In this document: positions 15,398 to 24,052 of the stretch, piece after piece
Layout: every line of letters begins with the position of its first letter
Numbering within the stretch: the stretch's first letter is position 1
Assembly: GCA_012799695.1 (NCBI GenBank)
Contig: JAAZKT010000073.1
Span: 1 to 34,179 of the forward strand
DNA: 34,179 bases
Direction of reading: 5' to 3'
DNA from: Clostridiaceae bacterium
Lineage (GTDB): Bacteria; Bacillota; Clostridia; Saccharofermentanales; DTU023
Position numbers and translations under genes: made by a program
The notes under the pieces: generated by a model
The model's input: the letters and a program-made list of their open reading frames with translations, nothing else
Told to the model about the DNA's origin: nothing
Databases searched by the model: none

Positions 15398-16446
15398 CGA
15401 TCGGCCTTCTTCGGCAAGTCGTCGATTTTACATCCCATGAATGCTTCGATTGTCGGTCTGATACCTTGATTGACGCGCTTGACGTGGTCGTAATATTGGT
15501 AGAAGTCGTAACTCCCCCACGGATTTCCCTCGATGACGCAAGGTCCCATCTCGGAGACAGCGACATCCCACCCCATGTGCCCGTACTCGTCTTCGCCTTC
15601 CATGATCTCCATCATCATATCGACCATTTCCTTGAAGTACGGGACTTGGAAACTCCCGTCGGAAATCGCCGCACCCGTAATCGGATGGAAGTCGTAACGC
15701 GTTTCAAAATTGAGGTCGAAGACGGAATCATTCACGACCGCCTGCGAGATAAAATACCCCTCCTCATCCACGGCGACGCACGATGAACTCTGACCAACCT
15801 TGATGATGTCGACATCGTCAAAGAGCGCAATGCGCACGGATAAGGGGAACATCAGGATTTTCCCTTTGTCTTTGAGAAAGGTAAAACGAAAACTGGCGAC
15901 AGCATTCGGCGAAACGGTGTCAAGCAACGGGTGCTGGATAATCTCTTCTTCAAGCATGTCGTAATGCTCACGGATGCGTGCGACCGTCTCATCGATCGTT
16001 TGCGCATCATACGTGATTTTCTCGATGCCGACGCCCGCGTAGCCCATCGCGTCTTTTGCGAAGACAGTTTCCTTATCCTCGAGGAATGAGTGTATCTCGT
16101 CATCGCTCGATTCCGCCACGATCAGCACATCTCTGAAAAAGTACTTTTTGTATCGCTTATAGGCGATGACTTTGTCTTGGATGTATCCCGGCGTCGTTTT
16201 CGGCGGGTTCAGCGCGTTAACGAGCTTGATCCAGTCTTTGATATAAACATATTGATCGCGAAAAGCGGGATCCGTATACTCCGTAAAATTAAACATGAGG
16301 TAGTTGCTGACGGTACTCCCATACTTGAACTTGCAGCGCATCATATCGAAGAACAAGTCAAGATGCGACCTGTCGGATCGTGTTGCCTGTTTTCTGGCAG
16401 CGCGCCATGCACCTCGAATATACGGCCACGCATTTCGCAATCGCAT
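15394..16446 (-). CDS. sugar-transfer-associated ATP-grasp protein, copy 2
   Basis: The 350-residue product is a distant paralog of the ATP-grasp gene 1.2 kb away: nucleotide loop FAKDAMGYAGVGIEKI (about 129-144), VASFRFTFLKDKGK strand, and MGWDVAVSEMGPCVIEGNPWG with the Glu-x-Asn at 306-308, at nearly the same residue numbers as in copy 1. The N-terminus is rich in Arg and aromatic residues, with no signal peptide. GAGAGGGATAG lies before the ATG, and the start is only 13 bp after the stop of the cyclophilin lipoprotein gene, so it is probably the last gene of an adenine deaminase-cyclophilin-ATP-grasp transcript. Carboxylate-amine ligation is assumed from the family; the substrate is unknown. 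Confidence 0.8.
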   Translation of the reverse strand: MRLRNAWPYIRGAWRAARKQATRSDRSHLDLFFDMMRCKFKYGSTVSNYLMFNFTEYTDPAFRDQYVYIKDWIKLVNALNPPKTTPGYIQDKVIAYKRYKKYFFRDVLIVAESSDDEIHSFLEDKETVFAKDAMGYAGVGIEKITYDAQTIDETVARIREHYDMLEEEIIQHPLLDTVSPNAVASFRFTFLKDKGKILMFPLSVRIALFDDVDIIKVGQSSSCVAVDEEGYFISQAVVNDSVFDLNFETRYDFHPITGAAISDGSFQVPYFKEMVDMMMEIMEGEDEYGHMGWDVAVSEMGPCVIEGNPWGSYDFYQYYDHVKRVNQGIRPTIEAFMGCKIDDLPKKADR

Positions 16447-16459
16447 AATACTATCCCTC

Positions 16460-17161
16460 TCAGTCGGAAAGCGGCGTCACGAAAAAGACGCTCACCATCG
16501 CGGGAGGATTCAGCGGGCGATCATTCATATCCACTTTCAAGGCGGCGATGCGGTCGACCTCGTCCAACCCGAACACAACCGAACCAAAAGCGGCATAAGA
16601 ACCGTCAAGGTGCGGACTGTCGGCATCGCAGATAAAAAACTGCGAACTTGCGGAGTTCGGATCCCTTGTTCGCGCCATTGAAATGACACCTCTTTTGTGC
16701 GGTAGCGTGTTGTCGACGCCGTTGGCGCTAAACTCGCCCTTGATCGACTCTTTTGAGCCGCCCATCCCCGTTCCCTCCGGGTCTCCTCCTTGGATCATGA
16801 ATCCCTGAATAACACGGTGAAAAATTAAGCCGTCATAAAACTCCTCGCCGACGAGCTTCTGGAAATTCGCGACCGTTATAGGCGCCTGATCAGGTTTCAA
16901 TTCGATCACAATCGCATTCCCGCTGTCCATGACGATTTGGACGAAATTCGTTTTTCCATCAGCTTTTGCAAACCCTTGTGCAGGCAAAAATGTCATCTGC
17001 GTCATACTCCCTTCCGTTTTTGGCTCGCTATCGACAGTCTCGATCAGACTTACCGACGGTGCATCCACCTCTTTCTCTTCACAGGCGGCGAGCACAAACA
17101 AGCTCACGATAACTAAAACAATCAGCCCGATACGGGCATACCATGCTATTTTGTTTTTCAT
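16460..17161 (-). CDS. secreted cyclophilin-type peptidyl-prolyl isomerase lipoprotein
   Basis: The 233-residue product has a hydrophobic signal ending VLAAC with Cys27 as the lipidation site, a 40-residue acidic linker, and a cyclophilin domain from about residue 70. The family signature FHRVIQGFMIQGGDP is at 114-128, followed by GEFSANGVDNTLPHKRGVISMAR, SASSQFFIC and AFGSVV, so the catalytic Arg (HRV), the FxxQ stretch and the SSQFFI strand are present. It would speed proline isomerisation in proteins folding outside the membrane. It starts 15 bp after adenine deaminase and ends 13 bp before ATP-grasp 2. The ribosome-binding site (AAGGAT) is weak and distant. Confidence 0.92.
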   Translation of the reverse strand: MKNKIAWYARIGLIVLVIVSLFVLAACEEKEVDAPSVSLIETVDSEPKTEGSMTQMTFLPAQGFAKADGKTNFVQIVMDSGNAIVIELKPDQAPITVANFQKLVGEEFYDGLIFHRVIQGFMIQGGDPEGTGMGGSKESIKGEFSANGVDNTLPHKRGVISMARTRDPNSASSQFFICDADSPHLDGSYAAFGSVVFGLDEVDRIAALKVDMNDRPLNPPAMVSVFFVTPLSD

Positions 17162-17176
17162 TTTTCAGTTATATCC

Positions 17177-18913
17177 TTATGCGTCCGCCTCTACCGAGAT
17201 AAAGTCGAACACGGTTACGTCGAAAAGTCCCATGTCCGTCAGTTTTAATTCGGGAATGACAGGTAGCGACATAAAGCAGAGCGTCATCACCGGCTCCACG
17301 TCACCCCCGACGCCAAGCTCCTTCCATGCGATGTCATGAATGTCGATCAATTTCTGCATCACCCATTCGCCCGACTGGTCGCTCATAATGCCGCCGACAG
17401 GCAACGGAAGCGACGTCAACACTTTGGCGTCTTTGACGAGCACGACGCCGCCGCCCAAGGCGATCAATTCCTCCACGGCGAATGCCATGTCGGCATCATT
17501 CGTTCCGGCGACGATGATGTTGTGCGAGTCGTGCGCGATGGAAAGCGCGACGGCACCCTGCTTGATTCCGTAACCGCGGAGAAGCGCGACGGCGACATTG
17601 CCCGTCTCCTGATGGCGCTCCACCACGGCGATTTTGACGATATCCTGCTCCGGATCGTAGACGAAATCGCCGTCCTCGTCGATCGTCACGGTGGCGACGC
17701 CCTTTCCCGTGACGACACCGCCCGGGAGAATGTCGATCACATGGACACGGTCGCTCTTCAAGTTGAGTTTCAATTTGTCGATCGAAAAATCCTTCACGTG
17801 CATACTGCTCTTGACGGCAGAATAATCGGCGCGCTTTACCTCGAGCAGATATTTACCGTCACGCGCGACTTCCACGCCGTCGATGAAGACGTGTTTCGCG
17901 CGGAAGTCCTCCAAATTGTTTACAAGATTGATATCAGCGCGTCGACCGGGGAAAATCGCCCCGCGATCGTGGAGACCGAACGCCTCCGCCGCATTGAGCG
18001 TCGCCATCTGAACGGCCGTAATCGGGTCGAGGCCGAAACGTACGCAACGGCGCAGATGATCGTCCAAATGCCCTTCCGTCAGAATCGTCTTAGGTTGACG
18101 ATCATCGGAACAGAGGAGGCAGCGTCTGCTGTTCAGCGGTGTCACGACGGGAAGCAAATCTTCCAGATTGTGGCACGCCGATCCCTGACGCATCAAGATG
18201 TACATCCCGTTCGACAGCCTTTCTTTCATTTCCTCCGCCGTAGAACACTCATGGTCGGCAAGAATACCCGCGGACGCATACGCACAGAGATCCCGTCCCG
18301 TCAGTCCCGGGCTGTGACCGTCGATCGGCTTCCCCGATTTCTTGCCGGCGATAAGCTTGTCAATGGCGCCGTCGTCACAATAGACAACGCCCGGAAAGTT
18401 CATGAATTCAGCGAGCCCCAAGATGCGATCGTCCGCTAACGGTTCTTCCATGTCCTTCGCCTCGATGACGGCTCCCGCATGTTCAAAAGGCGTCGACGGC
18501 ACACATGACGGTAACATGTATTCGACACGAAGCGCTATTTCCGCCGCCGCATTGAGCATGTATTCAAGCCCTTTCAGTCCCGCTACGTTCACAATCTCGT
18601 GCGGATCGGCGATGATCGTCGACGTTCCGTAAGGCACGAGCAGGCGGCTGATTTCTTCGGGCGTCACGTAGGCGGACTCGATGTGAATATGGCTGTCGAT
18701 GAGGCCGGGAAGCGCGTAGAGTCCCGTCGCATCGATCTCTTCTTTCCCTTCATAAGTACCCGTACCGGCGATCAGTCCATCTACGATCGCGATGTCCCCT
18801 TCGCGGATAATACCGGCACCTACGTCCACAATCTTCGCATTTTTAATAACGAGGTCGGCTCGTTCGCGCCCCGCCGCGACATTGATCAGATGTTTCAGTT
18901 CTTGATGATTCAT
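17177..18913 (-). CDS. adeC: adenine deaminase
   Basis: It converts adenine to hypoxanthine and ammonia in purine salvage. The 578-residue product matches the AdeC family in length and order: an amidohydrolase core with DSHIHIES (73-80) carrying the metal-binding His-x-His, ADPHEIVNVAG, DGHSPGL and ILADHECS, then a CSDDRQP segment and the C-terminal adenine deaminase domain (GTNDADMAFAVEEL, LPLPVGGIMSD). ATG 18913 was chosen over an upstream in-frame start at 18976 because AAAGGGAAG precedes it and the family begins here. It probably leads an operon with the cyclophilin and ATP-grasp 2 genes. I see no purine riboswitch in the 340-base region upstream. Confidence 0.96.
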   Translation of the reverse strand: MNHQELKHLINVAAGRERADLVIKNAKIVDVGAGIIREGDIAIVDGLIAGTGTYEGKEEIDATGLYALPGLIDSHIHIESAYVTPEEISRLLVPYGTSTIIADPHEIVNVAGLKGLEYMLNAAAEIALRVEYMLPSCVPSTPFEHAGAVIEAKDMEEPLADDRILGLAEFMNFPGVVYCDDGAIDKLIAGKKSGKPIDGHSPGLTGRDLCAYASAGILADHECSTAEEMKERLSNGMYILMRQGSACHNLEDLLPVVTPLNSRRCLLCSDDRQPKTILTEGHLDDHLRRCVRFGLDPITAVQMATLNAAEAFGLHDRGAIFPGRRADINLVNNLEDFRAKHVFIDGVEVARDGKYLLEVKRADYSAVKSSMHVKDFSIDKLKLNLKSDRVHVIDILPGGVVTGKGVATVTIDEDGDFVYDPEQDIVKIAVVERHQETGNVAVALLRGYGIKQGAVALSIAHDSHNIIVAGTNDADMAFAVEELIALGGGVVLVKDAKVLTSLPLPVGGIMSDQSGEWVMQKLIDIHDIAWKELGVGGDVEPVMTLCFMSLPVIPELKLTDMGLFDVTVFDFISVEADA

Positions 18914-19253
18914 AACACACTTCCCTTTCTGATTGAATCGTATGATTCTATTGCAAAAAGTAACGATTTCTTCCAATTACTATTCAACCACAAGTTTCGC
19001 TAAAACAGATGTAACCACTGATTTTTTCCTTTGAGCCGTCAAACCGGATGGAGACGGAAAGCTCTCCGCGGCTCTCGAGATTCTCTGTGTCTCCTTTATA
19101 TAAGCGAGAACCGATCCACGGGAAGCACATATTTATCAGCGGGCGTCGTGTCTTCTCCATGTAACGAGAGCGGAGGTGCGGTGACATGGCTTTTGGGTAA
19201 AGTAGCGGAACCTCCTCTATGCCACGCCGGACCGAGGCGCGTCTCCATTTTTC
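18914..19253. other. 340-base gap between glpK and adeC, content unassigned
   Basis: No convincing gene is here. A 67-codon minus-strand frame (18984-19187) has no ribosome-binding site or recognised homolog. On the minus strand the part near 19030-19095 can fold, with GAGCCG pairing with CGGCTC around an inner GGAGA...TCTCC arm, so a structured leader of adeC is possible. I could not match it to a riboswitch class I know. No clear terminator for glpK was found. Confidence 0.4.
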
Positions 19254-20744
19254 TTAAGAAGACCAGTCAAGAGCGCGCGTGACAGCCTTTTTCCAAGCGT
19301 TCATCTTCTCCTTGCGCATGTCCTCCGTCATCGCAGGTTCAAAAACACGGTCGATCTTCCAGTGCTCTCTCAACTCCTCTACACTGTCCCAGAAGCCGAC
19401 GGCCAAGCCGGCAAGGTAGGCGGCGCCGAGCGCCGTCGTCTCTACACATGCGGGGCGATGCACGGCGACATTGATGATGTCCGCCTGAAACTGCATGAGA
19501 AAATTGTTTTTCGCCGCTCCACCATCGGCCTTCAACGCCGTTAGAGCGAGCCCTGAATCTTCCTGCATGACTGCCAGTACATCCGCCGTCTGGTAGGCAA
19601 TCGACTCGAGTACCGCACGGACGATGTGTTTGTCGTTGACGCCGCGCGTGAGTCCGACAATACAGCCTCGAGCGTCTTGATTCCAGTAGGGCGCGCCGAG
19701 CCCCGTAAAAGCGGGAACGATGAAGCATCCGTTCGTATCGTCCACCTGCGATGCGACGGTCTCCGAATCCTCCGCCGTATCGATAAGCCCCAGTTCGTCG
19801 CGGAGCCATTGGACGGCGGCTCCAGCCACGAAAATGGAACCCTCCAAAGCGTAGTACACACGATCATCGACGCCCCAGGCAATCGTCGTCACGAGACCGT
19901 TTTGGCTGAAAACGGGCGATTCCCCCGTGTTCATTAAGAGAAAACAACCCGTGCCATACGTATTCTTCGCCTCTCCGGCGGAAAAACACGCCTCGCCGAA
20001 CAGCGCCGCCTGTTGATCTCCGGCGGCACCGGCTATAGGGATTGGTGCGCCGAAAAACGACTCGTCCGCTGTCCCGAAGAAATGACTTGACGGAAGAGGC
20101 GTTGGCAGAATCTCGCGCGGGATGTCGAGTATGTGCAAGATTTCCTCATCCCATGAAAGCGTCCGGATGTTGAACAGCATCGTGCGCGAGGCATTAGAGT
20201 AATCGGTCACATGAACTTTGCCGCGCGTGAGCTTCCAGATGAGCCACGTCTCTACCGTTCCGAAGAGAATGTCGCCCCGACGAGCCTTTTCACGCGCTCC
20301 CGGAACGTGATCGAGAAGCCACTTGATCTTCGTCGCGCTGAAATACGCATCAATGACGAGTCCCGTCTTTTCCCGAATCAGCGAAGTCAACCCCTCTTCT
20401 TTCAGTCGGTCGCAGGTCTCCGACGTCCGCCGGCATTGCCAGACAATCGCGTGATGGATCGGCTCGCCCGTCTCTCGATCCCACAAGATGGTCGTTTCGC
20501 GCTGATTCGTAATCCCGATCGCCGCGATGTCTTCCGCCTTCGCATTCGCCTTCTGCATCGCCTCGACGGCGACACCCATTTGTGTCGACCAGATCTCGTT
20601 CGCATCGTGTTCAACCCACCCGGGTTTCGGGAATATCTGTCGAAATTCTTTCTGTGCGACGGAGCGTACCACACCCTGTTCATCGAACAGAATGCATCGG
20701 TTGCTCGTCGTTCCGGCATCAAACGCCATTACGTAGCGCGGCAT
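19254..20744 (-). CDS. glpK: glycerol kinase
   Basis: It phosphorylates glycerol to sn-glycerol-3-phosphate with ATP in the cytosol. The 496-residue product is full length for the FGGY kinase family: [13 protein letters not shown] at residues 9-21 (phosphate loop), [66 protein letters not shown], and [18 protein letters not shown] near 405-425. A very strong GAGGAGGTGA site lies about 5 bases before the ATG. It is the last gene of the minus-strand glycerol cluster, 55 bp after the DUF1667 gene. No histidine/PTS control residue was checked in detail. Confidence 0.97.
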   Translation of the reverse strand: MPRYVMAFDAGTTSNRCILFDEQGVVRSVAQKEFRQIFPKPGWVEHDANEIWSTQMGVAVEAMQKANAKAEDIAAIGITNQRETTILWDRETGEPIHHAIVWQCRRTSETCDRLKEEGLTSLIREKTGLVIDAYFSATKIKWLLDHVPGAREKARRGDILFGTVETWLIWKLTRGKVHVTDYSNASRTMLFNIRTLSWDEEILHILDIPREILPTPLPSSHFFGTADESFFGAPIPIAGAAGDQQAALFGEACFSAGEAKNTYGTGCFLLMNTGESPVFSQNGLVTTIAWGVDDRVYYALEGSIFVAGAAVQWLRDELGLIDTAEDSETVASQVDDTNGCFIVPAFTGLGAPYWNQDARGCIVGLTRGVNDKHIVRAVLESIAYQTADVLAVMQEDSGLALTALKADGGAAKNNFLMQFQADIINVAVHRPACVETTALGAAYLAGLAVGFWDSVEELREHWKIDRVFEPAMTEDMRKEKMNAWKKAVTRALDWSS

Positions 20745-20799
20745 TGCGTCACCTCCTCAAAAAAAACTATACACATCATCCGAATTGCCCAACGAGAGT

Positions 20800-21150
20800 C
20801 TATTCGTCGATATCGCGCGTCGCGACGAAATTCGCCTCGCCGCAGAACAAAGAAGCGATGACGATATCGCCGCGATGCACAGGCGGGACGAGCTCGACGC
20901 CATCGAGCAAGAGCATTGCTTTTGCGACATCCGATTTGGCGATGGCGAGGTCTGTCTTGACGGGGCAACGAGGGTATTTCTCGCTTCGGACGCGAACAGA
21001 TGATGTCACGACGCGCGTGGGGTGCATGGCCTCTTCACGCCCGTACGCCACGCCTCGCAGACAGCCGTTACCTGTCACGGCATAATCGTTCTCCTCATCG
21101 ACGGTGAGATGACAGCCCCTCGGACAAATAATGCAGATGTATTCCTTCAT
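20800..21150 (-). CDS. DUF1667 cysteine-rich protein of the glycerol operon
   Basis: The 116-residue product starts with a Cys cluster CIICPRGC (Cys6, 9, 13) and has further Cys at 30, 62 and 103, in the arrangement of the DUF1667 family, which nearly always accompanies GlpA-like dehydrogenases and their FAD oxidoreductase partner in anaerobes. A metal or iron-sulfur site is likely, though no biochemical role is established to my knowledge. It lies between the FAD oxidoreductase and glpK. It may be a small subunit passing electrons from glycerol-3-phosphate oxidation. GAGAGGATT lies upstream of the ATG. Confidence 0.85.
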   Translation of the reverse strand: MKEYICIICPRGCHLTVDEENDYAVTGNGCLRGVAYGREEAMHPTRVVTSSVRVRSEKYPRCPVKTDLAIAKSDVAKAMLLLDGVELVPPVHRGDIVIASLFCGEANFVATRDIDE

Positions 21151-21230
21151 TCAGATTCTCAATCCTCTCACAGAACAATTGCACACGGGTGAACAAACGG
21201 TTCTCACTATTCAGACTCACATCATCCGAG

Positions 21231-22589
21231 TTAACGAATCTCTTCCACCGAGATCAACAGCTCGTTCCCGCTCACATTATCGAGCTCTGCCCGTTGCAAT
21301 GTGACGTGTTCCATCTCGCCCGGCGTCATGTACGGTCGACGGAAAGACGCCACAATGCGCTCTCCGTCACGAAACACGATGCGCTTCGGCGTTTTATGCG
21401 GAGCTTTCACTCGGAAAAACACACGGACCCCGTCATCGATACGCAGAACCCTGATTCTCTGCGGTACCGTGTAGGCGACAGACTCGTCTATGACAAGAGA
21501 TATATACGACTCATTCTCGCACATTCTCACATGAGTAGTATCCTCTTGTCGAAGCACGTATTCGGCCGCCGCTCTGCCGGCGCCTTCACTCTCCGTCGTG
21601 ACAAAGTCGACAAGGTCGTGTACATGAAGCACATTGCCGCAGGCAAAAATGCCGGGGATGCTCGTCTCACCGTTTTCAAAGACGATCGGACCCGATGTCT
21701 TCGCGTCCATTTCAACGCCCGCGACATGGCTCAATTCGTTCTCAGGAATGAGGCCAACCGACAGCAGAACCGTATCGACATCGAACACCTTCTCTGTTCC
21801 TTCGATCGGCTCGAATCGATCGTTCACTTCCTGCACCGTGACTTTCTCCACGCGCTCTTTACCTTCGATTTTTGTGATGGTATGCGAGAGATAAAGCGGA
21901 ACATCGAAGTCCTGAAGACACTGAACGATATTTCTCGCCAACCCACCCGGATAGGGCATGATTTCCACGCAGGCGAGCACTTTCGCCCCCTCGAGCACCA
22001 TGCGGCGCGCCATGATAAGTCCTATGTCGCCCGACCCGAGGATGATAACGCGTCTCCCGACCATGTAACCTTCGATGTTGACGTAACGCTGCGCTGTGCC
22101 GGCGGTAAATATGCCCGCCGCGCGCGTTCCCGGTATCTGAATCGCCCCGCGTGTCCGCTCACGACATCCCATCGCGAGGACGATCGCTCGGCTCCTGACG
22201 GTACAATAACCGGCTTCCATGCTCATGAGTCGCAAAACATGACCGTCTTCGCCGGGAATGATCTCGAGCACCATCGCGTCGCAGAGGACATCGATCGACT
22301 GCCCTTCGAGTCGGTCAACAAATTTCGCGGCATACTCGGGACCAGTCAGTTCTTCGCCGAAATAATGGAGTCCGAACCCGTTGTGAATACATTGATTCAG
22401 AATGCCGCCGAGATCCACATCGCGCTCAACGATGAGTATACGCTTAAGTCCATGTTCGCGAGCGCTCAGGGCAGCGCTGAGACCTGCCGGTCCGCCGCCT
22501 ATGACGATCAGTTCGTACTTGTCAAGCATTTCGATCGCCACCATTCCATCAAGTACAGTCTGTTTGCCGTTCGTTTCGACCACGCTCAT
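21231..22589 (-). CDS. NAD(P)/FAD-dependent oxidoreductase, partner of glycerol-3-phosphate dehydrogenase
   Basis: The 452-residue flavoprotein has an FAD-binding GGGPAGLSAAL at 31-41, a second dinucleotide fold IILGSGDIGLIMARR near 165, and a GIFACGNVLHVHDLVD segment typical of the pyridine nucleotide-disulfide oxidoreductase class. The redox-active CxxC of thioredoxin reductases is not obvious. ATG 22589 overlaps the upstream TGA (TGATG) and has GGGAGAT before it; a longer frame to 22646 lies inside the previous gene. The gene order dehydrogenase, this protein, DUF1667, glpK is a standard anaerobic glycerol set, in which this subunit probably passes electrons between the dehydrogenase and NAD or another carrier. 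Confidence 0.88.
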   Translation of the reverse strand: MSVVETNGKQTVLDGMVAIEMLDKYELIVIGGGPAGLSAALSAREHGLKRILIVERDVDLGGILNQCIHNGFGLHYFGEELTGPEYAAKFVDRLEGQSIDVLCDAMVLEIIPGEDGHVLRLMSMEAGYCTVRSRAIVLAMGCRERTRGAIQIPGTRAAGIFTAGTAQRYVNIEGYMVGRRVIILGSGDIGLIMARRMVLEGAKVLACVEIMPYPGGLARNIVQCLQDFDVPLYLSHTITKIEGKERVEKVTVQEVNDRFEPIEGTEKVFDVDTVLLSVGLIPENELSHVAGVEMDAKTSGPIVFENGETSIPGIFACGNVLHVHDLVDFVTTESEGAGRAAAEYVLRQEDTTHVRMCENESYISLVIDESVAYTVPQRIRVLRIDDGVRVFFRVKAPHKTPKRIVFRDGERIVASFRRPYMTPGEMEHVTLQRAELDNVSGNELLISVEEIR

Positions 22590-24052
22590 CAGATCTCCCG
22601 ACACGTCGGATCTTTCGTCTCGCCGATCAACATGAAGCTCCCGCATCCGTCTTCTTCAATACACAAGGGGTCACGCCCTGATTCACGTGCGATAATCTCC
22701 AAAACGCGCGGTCCGCAAAAACCGCCCTGACATCGCCCCATCCCCGTTCCGGCGCGTCGCTTTACACCATCGATCGACACGGGGGGAATCTCGCGCTTCA
22801 TCGCGGCGACAATCTCACCTTCCGTGATCGTCTCGCAGCGACAGATTACTCTCCCGTAAAGAGGATGCGCACGCACGAAAGCGGCGCGCTCTTCCTCCGG
22901 AATCTCCTTGAAGCGGATGACGCGACGTCCGCCGCGCCACAGAACTCGCCTCTCCATGGGAATCCCCTCTTCGCACAGCATCTTCCGCGCGACACGCGCG
23001 ATCGCCGGAGCGCACGTCAGCCCGGGCGACTTGATGGCGGCGAGGTCGATGAAGTTCGTCGCCGATTTCTCAATAAAGAAATCCCCATACGTGCTGTTCG
23101 ATCGGACACCCGCAAAATTCCTAATGCTCGTTCGAAGATCGAGATCGGGCACAACGCGTCGGGCTTTATCAGCAATGTCCAGAAGAGCGCTTCGCGTCAC
23201 CGAAGTATCGGTACGATCGTCGATCACTTCCGCATTCGGACCGACAAGGTAATCTCCATGAATCGTCGGAGAAATGGTGACACCCTTGCCTGCACGCGTA
23301 GGACAAGGGAAAACGACAGAACGTACGACGTGACCTGCCGCCGTTCCGTCGAGAATGTAGTACTCACCGCGTGTCGGAACAATCTCAAAGGCCGGCGGAG
23401 CGACCATGTTGTGGATTCGATCGCTTTCCACGCCGGCGGCATTGATCACATGACGAGCACGGATCGTCGTCTCATCCCCGGAACAGACAACGCGTGCTCC
23501 CATCTCATAATGATCTTCCCGCCAAGACAAATCTCTCACATCTGTGTTCGGCATAAAGATGACGCCGTTTCTGACGGCGACTTCCGCCATCGCCAAGGCA
23601 AACTCCCACGGATTGAGAACGCCTGATTCGGGTACCCAAAGTGCCGCCACAATCTCGTCCGACAAGTTAGGTTCCTGCAATCGGACAACATCCCCCTCAA
23701 GGATATCGAGACCCTCGCACCCGTTGGCAATTCCCTGTACCAGAAGCATCTGAAGTGTGACGCGCTGCTCCTCGTCGAAAGCGACGACCCACGAGCCGGT
23801 CTTTTTATGTTCGACATCGAGTTCTTCACAAAGCTCGAAACAGCGGTGCATACCCTCGACGTTCAATTTCCCCATCATTGTGTGAGGTTCAGGATCATAC
23901 CCGCCATGAATGATCGCCGTATTCGCACGCGACGCACCCATCGCGACGTCGTTTTCCTTCTCGATCAGCGCGACGCGAAGCTCGTACTGAGAGAGCTCAT
24001 AGGCGACGGCGCAACCGACGACGCCCGCCCCGATTATCGCCACATCAAACAC
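22589..24052 (-). CDS. FAD-dependent glycerol-3-phosphate dehydrogenase (GlpA-like) with [2Fe-2S] domain
   Basis: It oxidises glycerol-3-phosphate to dihydroxyacetone phosphate. The 487-residue product has GAGVVG at 8-13 for FAD, then ASRANTAIIHGGYDPEP, characteristic of Clostridia GlpA-like enzymes, a DAO-type substrate domain, and a C-terminal BFD-like iron-sulfur domain with Cys404, Cys406, Cys441 and Cys446 (CRC ... RCQGGFC). The start is GTG at 24052 with AAGGGG upstream, overlapping the stop of the glycosidase gene by 8 bp. The next gene overlaps its stop by 1 bp. The related L-2-hydroxyglutarate oxidases share this fold, but the Fe-S domain and glpK nearby favour glycerol-3-phosphate. 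Confidence 0.9.
   Translation of the reverse strand: MFDVAIIGAGVVGCAVAYELSQYELRVALIEKENDVAMGASRANTAIIHGGYDPEPHTMMGKLNVEGMHRCFELCEELDVEHKKTGSWVVAFDEEQRVTLQMLLVQGIANGCEGLDILEGDVVRLQEPNLSDEIVAALWVPESGVLNPWEFALAMAEVAVRNGVIFMPNTDVRDLSWREDHYEMGARVVCSGDETTIRARHVINAAGVESDRIHNMVAPPAFEIVPTRGEYYILDGTAAGHVVRSVVFPCPTRAGKGVTISPTIHGDYLVGPNAEVIDDRTDTSVTRSALLDIADKARRVVPDLDLRTSIRNFAGVRSNSTYGDFFIEKSATNFIDLAAIKSPGLTCAPAIARVARKMLCEEGIPMERRVLWRGGRRVIRFKEIPEEERAAFVRAHPLYGRVICRCETITEGEIVAAMKREIPPVSIDGVKRRAGTGMGRCQGGFCGPRVLEIIARESGRDPLCIEEDGCGSFMLIGETKDPTCREI

Noticed and set aside
17336-18439. Long 367-codon plus-strand frame opposite adeC
   Set aside because: It is the antisense shadow of a well-supported gene and is rich in Asp, His and Arg as expected from CpG-rich antisense.
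18984-19187. 67-codon minus-strand frame before adeC
   Set aside because: No ribosome-binding site or recognisable family; kept as an unassigned gap.
21189-22730. 513-codon plus-strand frame opposite the FAD oxidoreductase gene
   Set aside because: Antisense shadow with no domain, again His/Arg-rich.
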